Positions 9,296 through 17,847 of a stretch of 64,000 bases of DNA are shown here, piece by piece (position 1 is the first letter of the stretch; each line of letters starts with the position of its first letter). Location of the stretch: NCBI RefSeq assembly GCF_000154445.1, contig NZ_DS499562.1. One strand, given 5' to 3'. Source of the DNA: Intestinibacter bartlettii (GTDB lineage Bacteria; Bacillota; Clostridia; Peptostreptococcales; Peptostreptococcaceae). Position numbers and translations under genes: made by a program. The notes below the pieces were generated by a model. It was not told the origin of the DNA. It saw nothing but the letters and a program-made list of their open reading frames with translations, and did no database searches.

Positions 9296-12200
9296 TTAAT
9301 TTTCTTCTTTCATTCTCATAGCTCTCATTGCATTAAGTACTGCTATTAAAGCAACACCAACATCTGCGAATACTGCTTCCCACATATTAGATGCACCAAA
9401 TGCTGTAGCTACTAAAACTATAACTTTTACACCTAATGCAAATATTATATTTTGCCATACTATTCTACTAGTTTTCTTAGATATTGCTATAGCTTTTGCT
9501 ATTTGGCTAGGTTCATCGTTCATTATAACAACGTCTGCTGCTTCTATCGCTGCATCTGATCCAAGACCACCCATTGCTATACCAACATCAGCTCTTGCTA
9601 AAACTGGAGCATCATTTATACCATCACCAACGAATACAACTTTTTCTTTTTCGCCTCTACCTTGATAAATTTCTTCTATTTTTTCTACTTTTTCATCTGG
9701 TAGTAAGTTAGAATAAACTTTATCTAATTTTAATTCTGCTGCCACTGCATCTGCAACTTTTTTATTGTCACCAGTAAGCATTACTGTTTGTTTTATTCCT
9801 ATTTGTTTTAATTTAGCTATTGCTTCTTTACTATCTGCTTTTATTTCATCAGAGATTACTAAATCCCCTGCATATTTTCCGTCAACTGCTATATATACAA
9901 CTGTTCCTGTTTCACTAACTGGAGTGTATTTTACATTATTAGCTTTCATTAATTTTTCATTACCAGCTAAAACAGTTTTTCCATTATAATTTACTTTTAT
10001 ACCATGTGCTGCTATTTCTTCGTATTCACCTATTTTTCCTAAATCTAAGTTTTTATTGTAGGCTTTAACTATTGATTTAGCTATTGGGTGATTTGAGTTA
10101 GCTTCTGCATATGCTGCATATTCCATAAGTTCATCTTCTGAAACATTTACTGCATTTACTTTTGTTACGTTGAATACACCTTTTGTAAGTGTACCAGTTT
10201 TATCAAATACTACTGTATCTACATATCTTAATGCTTCTAAATAGTTACTTCCTTTGATTAGTACACCATTTTTAGATGCGAAACCAATTCCACTGAAGAA
10301 TGTAAGTGGTATTGATAAAACTAATGCACAAGGACAAGAAACAACTAAGAATGTTAAACCTCTTAATACCCATCTATACCATTCTACTTTACTTGAAGGA
10401 TCGATTAATACCGGTGGTATTATAGCTATTATAGCTGCTAATCCAACAACTACTGGAGTGTAGTATTTAGAGAATACACTTATAAAGTTTTCTGTTTTTG
10501 CTTTTTTACTACTTGCATTTTCAACTAAATCTAATACTTTTGAAACTGCTGATTCACCAAAGTCTTTTGTTACTTCTATTGTTAATAATGCATTTTTATT
10601 TATGAAACCAGAAAGTACTTCATCTTCTACATTTACACTTCTAAGCACTGATTCACCAGTAAGTGCTGATGTGTCAACCATTGAAGAACCTTCGATTACT
10701 ATACCATCAAGAGGAACTCTTTCCCCTGGTTTAACTACGATTATGTCACCTATTTCTACTTCTTCTGGATCTACTACTTCTATATCATTTCCAATTTTTA
10801 AGTTTGCTACATCAGGTCTTATTTCCATTAATGATGAAATTGATTTTCTTGATTTACCAACTGCTATTCCTTGTAAGAATACACCTAGTTTATAGAATAC
10901 CATAACACCAACTGCTTCTGATGTTTCACCAATTATAATTGCACCAAGTGTTGCAACAGTTATTAGGAAGTTTTCATCGAATACTCTACCATTTTTAATA
11001 TTTTTAGCTGCTTTTAATAATACATCTCCACCTACTACTAGATAAACTGCTATAAATGCTACTGTACTTATCATATCTTGGTTTGCATGACCGTGATTGC
11101 CACCCCAAACTTGTTGTATAAATGTTATAGCATATGCTATTACACCTACAAATAATCTTATTTTATCTAATTTATCTTTATCAAATTTCTTTGTTACTTT
11201 CTCATTTAATGCTTTATTTTGTGATTTTGAAATTCCTTTTACTTGTATATTTAAACAATGTTGAAGATTTTTAGCTATTGTTGCTATTCCTTCAGTTACT
11301 ACTCTTCTTGATACTGTTCCATCAAGTTCTACATCTAATATACAGTTTCCGAAATCTAAAGTTGCACTTTTTACACCTTTAGCTTTATTAGCTTCAAATT
11401 CTATTTGGTCTGCACATTGTTTACATGTTAGATTTTCTAATTTTAATTTTAATTCTTTAGTACCTCTATTGTCATGTACTTGTATATTAAGTCCTGGTTC
11501 TGTTGTATCTATTATGTTTATTACTTTGTCTATAGTTAGTTTTCTACTTGCTCCGTCTTTTAATTCAAAGCTTAATTTTTTATTTACAAAGTTTAAATGT
11601 GCCATTTCTACTTCGTCTAAATCTTCTACTTTTTGGCCTATTACTTCTGCACAGTGTGCACAGTTTAATCCTCCTAAAGTCATATCAACTTTTTTGTTGT
11701 TTCCTTTGCTTGAAGATTTTTCTATAACTTGAATATCAAGTCCTGGTTCTGTTGTATCTATTATATTTATTACTTTGTCTATAACTAAGTTTCTGCTTAC
11801 CCCATTTTTTAATTCAAAACTTAATTTTTTGTTTACAAAGTTTAAGTTTGCCATTTCTACTTCGTCTAATGCTTCTACTTTTTGACCTATAACTTCTGCA
11901 CAGTGTGCACAGTTTAGTCCACCTAGAATCATTTCAACTTTGTTGTCTTGAGCTTTTTTTTCTTTTTTACTTTCCATTACTTGAATATCAAGTCCTGGTT
12001 CTGTCGTATCTATTATGTTTATTACTCTTTCTATTATAACTTCTCTATCAGAAGCATTTTTTAATTCAAAGTTTAATTTTTTATTTACAAAATTTAAGTT
12101 TGCAGTTTGTACTTCATCTAAGTCAGATACTTTTTGGCCTATTACTTCTGCACAGTGTGCACAATTTAATCCACCTAATATAATGCTTACATTTTTATCC

Positions 12201-12490
12201 CCTTCTGCAGATTTTCTTTGTGCTTTACTATTGTTTTTATTTTCTTGTCTAGAAGTAGTAAGTTTTAATGAAGAATCCATTGTTTTTATTAATGAAGATA
12301 ATTCATTTATAACTGCACCTTCATCTTTTGTTGTATCAATAGATAAAACTAATGATTTGTTTACAGCATTTACATTGCAAGATTTTACACCTGGAACATT
12401 TACTGCTAACATTTCTATCATTTCTGCTACATCTGTAGTTAATGATCCTTGAACAAACAATTCTTTTTTTGTTAAAGTTGCTGTACTCAT
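9296..12490 (-). CDS. cadA: Zn/Cd/Pb-exporting P-type ATPase with multiple HMA domains (CadA/ZntA-like)
   Basis: 1064 residues, much longer than usual CadA (700-800), because the N-terminus is a chain of heavy-metal-associated domains. Domain 1 (about 10-80) has lost its CxxC; domains 2-4 carry CAHC at residues 110, 194 and 277 in near-identical 83-84-residue repeats; domain 5 has CKQC at 356. The ATPase core has the TGES actuator loop, CPC in the metal-binding helix near residue 720, DKTGTLT phosphorylation motif near 763, the HP motif (SNHPIAKS) and GDGINDAP. CPC with SIPLTFFSGIGFA after it is typical of Zn/Cd exporters. It follows an ArsR-type repressor by 29 bases and shares its operator. 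Confidence 0.9.
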   Translation of the reverse strand: MSTATLTKKELFVQGSLTTDVAEMIEMLAVNVPGVKSCNVNAVNKSLVLSIDTTKDEGAVINELSSLIKTMDSSLKLTTSRQENKNNSKAQRKSAEGDKNVSIILGGLNCAHCAEVIGQKVSDLDEVQTANLNFVNKKLNFELKNASDREVIIERVINIIDTTEPGLDIQVMESKKEKKAQDNKVEMILGGLNCAHCAEVIGQKVEALDEVEMANLNFVNKKLSFELKNGVSRNLVIDKVINIIDTTEPGLDIQVIEKSSSKGNNKKVDMTLGGLNCAHCAEVIGQKVEDLDEVEMAHLNFVNKKLSFELKDGASRKLTIDKVINIIDTTEPGLNIQVHDNRGTKELKLKLENLTCKQCADQIEFEANKAKGVKSATLDFGNCILDVELDGTVSRRVVTEGIATIAKNLQHCLNIQVKGISKSQNKALNEKVTKKFDKDKLDKIRLFVGVIAYAITFIQQVWGGNHGHANQDMISTVAFIAVYLVVGGDVLLKAAKNIKNGRVFDENFLITVATLGAIIIGETSEAVGVMVFYKLGVFLQGIAVGKSRKSISSLMEIRPDVANLKIGNDIEVVDPEEVEIGDIIVVKPGERVPLDGIVIEGSSMVDTSALTGESVLRSVNVEDEVLSGFINKNALLTIEVTKDFGESAVSKVLDLVENASSKKAKTENFISVFSKYYTPVVVGLAAIIAIIPPVLIDPSSKVEWYRWVLRGLTFLVVSCPCALVLSIPLTFFSGIGFASKNGVLIKGSNYLEALRYVDTVVFDKTGTLTKGVFNVTKVNAVNVSEDELMEYAAYAEANSNHPIAKSIVKAYNKNLDLGKIGEYEEIAAHGIKVNYNGKTVLAGNEKLMKANNVKYTPVSETGTVVYIAVDGKYAGDLVISDEIKADSKEAIAKLKQIGIKQTVMLTGDNKKVADAVAAELKLDKVYSNLLPDEKVEKIEEIYQGRGEKEKVVFVGDGINDAPVLARADVGIAMGGLGSDAAIEAADVVIMNDEPSQIAKAIAISKKTSRIVWQNIIFALGVKVIVLVATAFGASNMWEAVFADVGVALIAVLNAMRAMRMKEEN
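11470..12200 (-). repeat. Three tandem near-identical HMA-domain coding repeats
   Basis: Three consecutive units of about 250 bases encode GGLNCAHCAEVIGQKV, then a variable stretch, NFVNKKL, and INIIDTTEPGL. The similarity is visible at DNA level, for example the plus-strand phrase AAGTCCTGGTTCTG around 11490, 11740 and 11991. This indicates recent unequal duplication inside the gene. Confidence 0.85.
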
Positions 12491-12519
12491 ATAATTCCCC
12501 TTCTTTCTCCTTTTCTTTT

Positions 12520-12921
12520 TTAGCGTTTATACATTTCTTCAATATGATGTAAACCATAGTCAAATATTTTTGTTATATGGTCGTCATCTAATGAATAAAA
12601 TACTGTCTTTCCTTCTTTTCTGAATTTAACAAGTCTTGCTTGTTTTAAAACTCTTAATTGATGTGATATTGCCGATTGTGTCATTCCTACTAACTCAGCT
12701 ATATCACATACACACATCTCTTCTTTAAATAATATAAATATTATCTTTATTCTTGTTTGGTCTCCCAAAACTTTAAATAATTCAGCTAAATCCACAAGTA
12801 TATCCTCTTCTGGCATATTTTCTCTTACTGTCTCTATGATGTCTTGATGTATGTGTTTAAATTCACACTCAGCTATATTTTCTCCATTATTGATGTCAAT
12901 ATTTAAGTTATTATCTTTCAT
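12520..12921 (-). CDS. ArsR/SmtB-family metal-responsive repressor (CadC/SmtB type)
   Basis: 133 residues with a winged helix (CVCDIAELVGMTQSAISHQL). Both classical metal sites can be read: an alpha-3N type site from Cys19, His23/His25 with Cys70 and Cys72, and an alpha-5 type site Asp113-x-His115...His126-x-x-Glu129, the exact SmtB spacing. It should release DNA on binding zinc or cadmium and so derepress the efflux ATPase gene directly downstream. It starts at ATG after GGAGGT. A palindrome overlapping its promoter is the evident operator. Confidence 0.9.
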   Translation of the reverse strand: MKDNNLNIDINNGENIAECEFKHIHQDIIETVRENMPEEDILVDLAELFKVLGDQTRIKIIFILFKEEMCVCDIAELVGMTQSAISHQLRVLKQARLVKFRKEGKTVFYSLDDDHITKIFDYGLHHIEEMYKR

Positions 12922-12938
12922 ATATTACCTCCAAATCA

Positions 12939-12998
12939 TATTAATATATGAATAACTGTTCATATATTAATAATAATATTTTTATATCTAATTATCAA
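12939..12998 (-). promoter_or_regulatory. Promoter and ArsR-family operator of the Zn/Cd efflux operon
   Basis: A perfect inverted repeat with 14-base arms and a 6-base centre (12939-12972) contains ATATGAA-N6-TTCATAT, the core of known CzrA/SmtB operators. On the minus strand TTGATA (12993-12998) and TATTAT (12970-12975) are 17 bases apart, so the operator overlaps the -10 box and transcription start. Confidence 0.85.
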
Positions 12999-13190
12999 GA
13001 TATTTTTTCCAAATTTTTTATTTTTTTATATTCCATTTCATTATATTTAATTTTTACTTTGGAACATATATTTAAACTAAAATTGTAACATCGTAAATTC
13101 TAAGTTTAAACATATATTTTTTATTAATTTAATATATATATTATTAGAAAAATTGTTAATCATTTCATATAAAAAGAAAGGAGAATCTGT

Positions 13191-13892
13191 ATGAGTAACA
13201 ATAAAAGAAATGACAATTCTAAGTCTAACTCTAATTATATATATCCTCAGCCTTATATAGACCCTATGGTTTACTTAAACCCTTACTATTCAAATGCTAC
13301 AGGATACCAAAATAATAGTCAAGGATATGTTGAATATACTAATCCCAATAATGGATATGTCGATTATTCTCAATTTAATGATAATCCAGCAAATACTTAT
13401 CCTGACCAAAATTATATAAATAATAATACTTATGATAGTGGTGGAGAATATACTAATATTCCTGCAGAAGATTTTAATATACCTTCTGTTCCATATTTCC
13501 AACAACCTAATATAGCTAATCCTCAGCAAAATATTCCTAATATGATATTGCCTAATCCACAATATCAATCTTTGCCACCAAATATGGGAAACCAAGGTCA
13601 AGGTATAGGTAATCAAAATCAGCCAAATATGAATATGCAGGATATGAATTATCAAAATCCGAATATGGTTAATCAAGGTGCTATGCCTTATGGTATGCCA
13701 ATGTACCCATATCCTAATATGATGGGGGGATATATTCCGATGCCTAAGCCTCCAATGTACCCAGCCGGAATGTTCCCTAATATGTATCCTGAGATTATGC
13801 CTAATATGATGTATCCAAATTATCCTTTTGTAAATGCTGGTCCTGGAATGCCTAGTGTCAATATGGAAGAATTTGATGAAGAAGAGATGTAA
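13191..13892 (+). CDS. Asn/Pro/Met/Tyr-rich low-complexity protein, possible spore-coat component
   Basis: 233 residues with no recognisable domain. Almost the entire chain is Asn, Pro, Gln, Tyr, Met and Gly in irregular repeats (NPNNGYVDY, NMNMQDMNYQNPNM, MPMYPYPNMM), followed by an acidic tail EEFDEEEM. There is no signal peptide or membrane segment, and Cys is absent. A good AAGGAG site precedes the ATG. Composition resembles spore coat and exosporium proteins of Clostridia; that assignment is inference from composition alone. It stands alone between the metal operon and the second aspartoacylase-like gene, with a terminator after it. Confidence 0.6.
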   Translation: MSNNKRNDNSKSNSNYIYPQPYIDPMVYLNPYYSNATGYQNNSQGYVEYTNPNNGYVDYSQFNDNPANTYPDQNYINNNTYDSGGEYTNIPAEDFNIPSVPYFQQPNIANPQQNIPNMILPNPQYQSLPPNMGNQGQGIGNQNQPNMNMQDMNYQNPNMVNQGAMPYGMPMYPYPNMMGGYIPMPKPPMYPAGMFPNMYPEIMPNMMYPNYPFVNAGPGMPSVNMEEFDEEEM

Positions 13893-13960
13893 ATTTTTAT
13901 AAGAGATATTTCATTATAAAGATAAAGTTATTTTAAAAATATATAATAATCTTTAAACTA

Positions 13961-14008
13961 AAATGGAGATAAATTATATCTTTATGTATAATTTATCTCC
14001 ATTTATAT
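13961..14008. terminator. Bidirectional terminator
   Basis: Perfect long stem AAATGGAGATAAATTATA / TATAATTTATCTCCATTT between the convergent coat-like and aspartoacylase-like genes. Confidence 0.85.
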
Positions 14009-14039
14009 ATATAGCAATATCTTTATATTTTTAACTTAT

Positions 14040-15014
14040 TTATAATAATACAGAATGTTTTACTATCCCACAAGCAGCAACATTGTCGCCTTTATTAATA
14101 GATAATCCATAATGATTATACATTATACGACAATCTTCTGATGCTCTATATTCACCTATTACGTTTCCAAAGAAGTCTTTAACAGTTCCTATTAATCCGC
14201 CTTTTTTAACAAACATTCCTGGTTCAATACGAGGGAACCACACTCCCGTTTGTTGTGCTTCAATATAATCAGTTTTCATCCATATAATTCTCTCTACTTC
14301 TTCTGGTCTATGTGTTATTTCTAATACATTAAAATGATCTAGTAATAAATATATATCTTGGATAAATCCTTCATAATCCTCTTTTTCACAAGTATTATTA
14401 TAACCTCTTTCAACTAATATCCCTGGTATTCCTTTTGATGCTGCATAACTGTAAAAACCATCACTTGATCTTGATGCAATCAAGTGTTCTATTGCAATAT
14501 TTGATGCTGCCCCCATAGATATTTTTGCTACCTCATCACTAGCCCCAACAGGGAAGAATAAACAAGATGCCATTTGCTCCATAGATGAACCACTATGAAG
14601 GTCCATTATAAAATCAGCTATTGGCATAATTTCTTCTTCTAAAAATGCCATTATCTTTCTACTTATAGTTCCATTTTTATCACCATAGAAATCTCTATTT
14701 AGATTCATGCCATCTTCTGGCACTATTGCATCAGTTCTTTCTATAAACCCGCTTGAGTTTAAGCAATGTATTATAATAATACGGCCGCTTACCTTCTTAG
14801 GGTCTATTTCTCCCGCTGTTGTCATACAAGCTACTACACCAGGAAACTCACAACTATGTAATCCTCCATTTATAACAATTGTCTTTCCTGTATTTTCTCC
14901 ATTTATAATTGTTGTTGGTATTTCATAATCCTCTCCATATGGTCGAATCATAACTTGAGCTTTTTGCCCCGCTTCAATTTTTTCACCTAAAAAACTCCAA
15001 GTTTCATTTTTCAT
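14040..15014 (-). CDS. Succinylglutamate desuccinylase/aspartoacylase-family zinc hydrolase (copy 2)
   Basis: 324 residues, paralogue of the gene at 8050-9084. Zinc ligands His53-x-x-Glu56 (LHSCE) and His140 (DLHSGS) and the NLNRDF substrate motif are conserved, and VERG replaces AELG late in the catalytic domain. The C-terminal domain (VWFPRIEPGMFVKKGGLIG) matches that of copy 1, which shows common architecture, but overall divergence is high, so this is an old duplication or two different substrates. It begins at ATG after AGGAGG. Its own promoter must lie in the 316-base region upstream. Confidence 0.8.
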   Translation of the reverse strand: MKNETWSFLGEKIEAGQKAQVMIRPYGEDYEIPTTIINGENTGKTIVINGGLHSCEFPGVVACMTTAGEIDPKKVSGRIIIIHCLNSSGFIERTDAIVPEDGMNLNRDFYGDKNGTISRKIMAFLEEEIMPIADFIMDLHSGSSMEQMASCLFFPVGASDEVAKISMGAASNIAIEHLIASRSSDGFYSYAASKGIPGILVERGYNNTCEKEDYEGFIQDIYLLLDHFNVLEITHRPEEVERIIWMKTDYIEAQQTGVWFPRIEPGMFVKKGGLIGTVKDFFGNVIGEYRASEDCRIMYNHYGLSINKGDNVAACGIVKHSVLL

Positions 15015-15330
15015 GTATTTCCTCCTAATATCAATCCTAATCTATAATATATTCTTTATGTTTTCTTAATTTAAGTTTTACTATTCTTAGTAAATTATAA
15101 AATATAAATCCTTAATACATTCTCCCTAATTATCGTTTGATAATTGTTATTATCCTCAATTGTATTTATATATTATCATAAATATCTCATTAAAAAAACC
15201 GTTATTTTTCATCATATGATAACAAAATATTATCATTAATTAAGCTATTATAAATTAATTTGATATTTTGAGACAAAATAAATGGAGTATTGCCAAATTC
15301 ACAATACTCCATTATATAATAACTTTTTAT
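15015..15330. other. Intergenic region with terminator and inverted repeats
   Basis: Holds the promoter region for the second aspartoacylase-like gene and, at 15281-15316, a hairpin AATGGAGTATTG / CAATACTCCATT that terminates the aconitase-family gene. Short dyads, AATTATC-GTTT-GATAATT at 15127-15144 and ATCATATGAT near 15214, could bind a regulator. Nothing coding is seen. Confidence 0.5.
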
Positions 15331-17625
15331 CTATTTATTTTCTTTTCTGTTTCTATTGTAGTTAATTAAGCAACCAGCTTTAACTATTTCTTTTTCGTCA
15401 TGTGTCATATCAGCAATATATAAATCTAATTCTTTTATATTATCTGATATAACATAAGCTTTTATATCCTTCATATCTCCATCTAATGCTTTTCTTATGC
15501 TTGGAACGAAGATATAATCCCCAACTTCAAACTGTGCATCTGCTTCCATTTGGAACGGAACCATACCCCAGTTCATAATGTTTGAACGATAACGTTTAGT
15601 TGCGTATTCTTTACAGATATTTGCAAGTCCTCCCATTACTCTTTGGCAACTTGCTGCTTGTTCACGAGCAGAACCATCACCTGGTTTTTTAGCATAAATC
15701 ATACTTCCAATTTCTATATCTTTAACATCTTCTATTTTAAATTTTTCACTTATTTTAGCATAAACTTTAGCAAGCTCTTTATCTAATGTAGTTGGATCTT
15801 CTCCTTTTAATCTGGCTTTTTCTATTGCATCAACAGCTTTTGTTTTTCCAACATATTCAGGATCTCTTCTTGATAATGCGAATTCAGCTAATTTTAATGG
15901 ATTAGATCTAAATGCTGAAGTTTCTCCTGATGGTATTAATTCATCTGTAGTTGTTACTTCGTCTAATATTTTTGAACAAACTTTTAGTAATATATTCTCT
16001 GCTAGAGGACTCATTTCTGGCCAGTCTTTTATATTTGGTCCATAAACTAAGTCTAATTCATCGTCAGCTTTTTGGAATCCTTGATATACTCTACTTCTAT
16101 ATGATGAATCATCGAATTTGTAATCAGGAATATTTTCTTCATTTACTAAATCAGTTGCTGGTGTTAATATACCTCCATTTGCTGCAGTAGCTGCTATACT
16201 TCTAGCATCCATTAATGCAACAGATGACATTTGACCATTTCCTGGTTTAGAACCTTCTCTGTTAGGGAAGTTTCTAGTTGTATGTCTTATACTTAATCCG
16301 TTATTTGCTGGAGTATCTCCTGCACCGAAACATGGTCCACAGAATGCAGTTTTAATTGTTGCACCAGTAGCCATTAATGTTGATATTGCACCTTTTTCTA
16401 ATAAATCCATAAATACTGGTTGAGAAGATGGATATACTGCTAGTGAGAATTCATCATTTCCACAGTTTTTACCTTTTAATATTTCAGCAGCTTGCATTAC
16501 ACTTGTGTATGTACCACCTGAACATCCTGCGATTATTCCTTGTTGAACTTGTAATTTTCCATCTACTATTTTATCAGTTAAACTAAATTCTATTTCTGGA
16601 TTATCTATTAATTTTTTAGCATCTTCTTCTACTTTAGTAAGTATTTCTTCAAGATTTGCATTTAATTCATCTATTTCATATACATTACTTGGATGGAATG
16701 GTAAAGCTATCATTGGTTTTATTTCGCTTAAATCAACATAAACTAATCCATCATAATAAGCAACTTCTTTTGGATTTAATTCCTTATAATCTTCTACTCT
16801 GTTGTGAGCTTCTAAGAATGCCTTTGTATTTTCATCAGTTCTCCATACTGAAGTTAAACATGTAGTTTCAGTAGTCATAACATCAACACCATTTCTATAA
16901 TCAGTATCCATTGATGCAACTCCTGGCCCTACGAATTCCATAACTTTATTTTTAACGTATCCATTTTTGAATACTTTTCCGATTATAGCAAGTGCTATAT
17001 CTTGTGGTCCAACACCTGGATGTGGTTTACCTTCTAAATAAATAGCAACAACACCTGGATAATTTATGTCATAAGTGTCTTCTAGTAATTGTTTTACTAG
17101 TTCTCCTCCGCCTTCACCAACTGCCATTGTTCCAAGAGCTCCGTATCTAGTGTGACTGTCTGAACCTAATATCATTTTTCCACATCCGGCCATCATTTCT
17201 CTCATGTATTGATGAATAACTGCAATATGTGCTGGAACATAAATTCCACCGTATTTCTTAGCTGCTGATAAACCAAACATGTGGTCATCTTCATTTATAG
17301 TTCCACCAACTGCACATAATGAGTTATGGCAATTTGTTAGAACATAAGGAATCGGAAATTTTTTCATCCCTGATGCTTTTGCAGTTTGGATTATACCAAC
17401 ATATGTAATATCATGAGATGCCATTGCATCAAATTTTATTTTTAATTTATTCATATCAGAAGAAGTATTGTGTGATTCTAATATTGAATATGCTATTGTC
17501 CCTTTTTTAGCTTCTTCCTTATTTACTTTCTTTCCAGTTAATTTTTCAACTTTTTCACTTTCTGATTCTTTTACTATTGCATCTCCATTTACTAGGTATA
17601 CACCTTCATCATATAATTTAATCAT
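15331..17625 (-). CDS. Aconitase-family hydratase (YbhJ-like)
   Basis: 764 residues. The three cluster-ligand cysteines of the aconitase fold are recognisable: one in GCSGGTYTS (near residue 365) and two in FCGPCFGAG (near 430). Substrate-binding features include GSDSHTRYGALG, TTRNFPNREGS, and a swivelling C-terminal domain with GSAREQAA. The overall pattern fits the YbhJ-type hydratase group rather than citrate-cycle AcnA, so a reaction on citrate is not assured. The ATG at 17625 is chosen because the upstream in-frame ATG at 17643 is itself part of the AAGGGA ribosome site. It is divergent from the DUF362 gene. Confidence 0.78.
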   Translation of the reverse strand: MIKLYDEGVYLVNGDAIVKESESEKVEKLTGKKVNKEEAKKGTIAYSILESHNTSSDMNKLKIKFDAMASHDITYVGIIQTAKASGMKKFPIPYVLTNCHNSLCAVGGTINEDDHMFGLSAAKKYGGIYVPAHIAVIHQYMREMMAGCGKMILGSDSHTRYGALGTMAVGEGGGELVKQLLEDTYDINYPGVVAIYLEGKPHPGVGPQDIALAIIGKVFKNGYVKNKVMEFVGPGVASMDTDYRNGVDVMTTETTCLTSVWRTDENTKAFLEAHNRVEDYKELNPKEVAYYDGLVYVDLSEIKPMIALPFHPSNVYEIDELNANLEEILTKVEEDAKKLIDNPEIEFSLTDKIVDGKLQVQQGIIAGCSGGTYTSVMQAAEILKGKNCGNDEFSLAVYPSSQPVFMDLLEKGAISTLMATGATIKTAFCGPCFGAGDTPANNGLSIRHTTRNFPNREGSKPGNGQMSSVALMDARSIAATAANGGILTPATDLVNEENIPDYKFDDSSYRSRVYQGFQKADDELDLVYGPNIKDWPEMSPLAENILLKVCSKILDEVTTTDELIPSGETSAFRSNPLKLAEFALSRRDPEYVGKTKAVDAIEKARLKGEDPTTLDKELAKVYAKISEKFKIEDVKDIEIGSMIYAKKPGDGSAREQAASCQRVMGGLANICKEYATKRYRSNIMNWGMVPFQMEADAQFEVGDYIFVPSIRKALDGDMKDIKAYVISDNIKELDLYIADMTHDEKEIVKAGCLINYNRNRKENK

Positions 17626-17847
17626 TCTCAATCTTCCCTTCAACTTTATATTAATTATTTTATTTGTAATTTTAATTAAGCTTCTATATAAAAGATACTC
17701 CGTTATTCGTTTAAAGTCTAATATTGTTTTTTTATAGGTGTTATTCCAAAAAATTATAACATTTTATGGTAATTTATTCTTGACTTTGAGTTAACTCCAG
17801 GCAATATAATATAAAAAGGAAATTTTTTATAAATGGGGGGAATTAAA

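Noticed and set aside
12015..12452. 145-codon plus-strand frame opposite the Zn/Cd ATPase gene
   Set aside because: It mirrors the repeated HMA coding region, has no ribosome site and its repeats follow those of the real gene. The same holds for plus-strand frames at 10602-10895 and 11469-11732.
13290..13676. 128-codon minus-strand frame in the coat-like gene
   Set aside because: It arises from the low-complexity codon pattern (Ile/Ser/Arg mirror of Asn/Tyr/Pro) and has no start signal or plausible protein composition.
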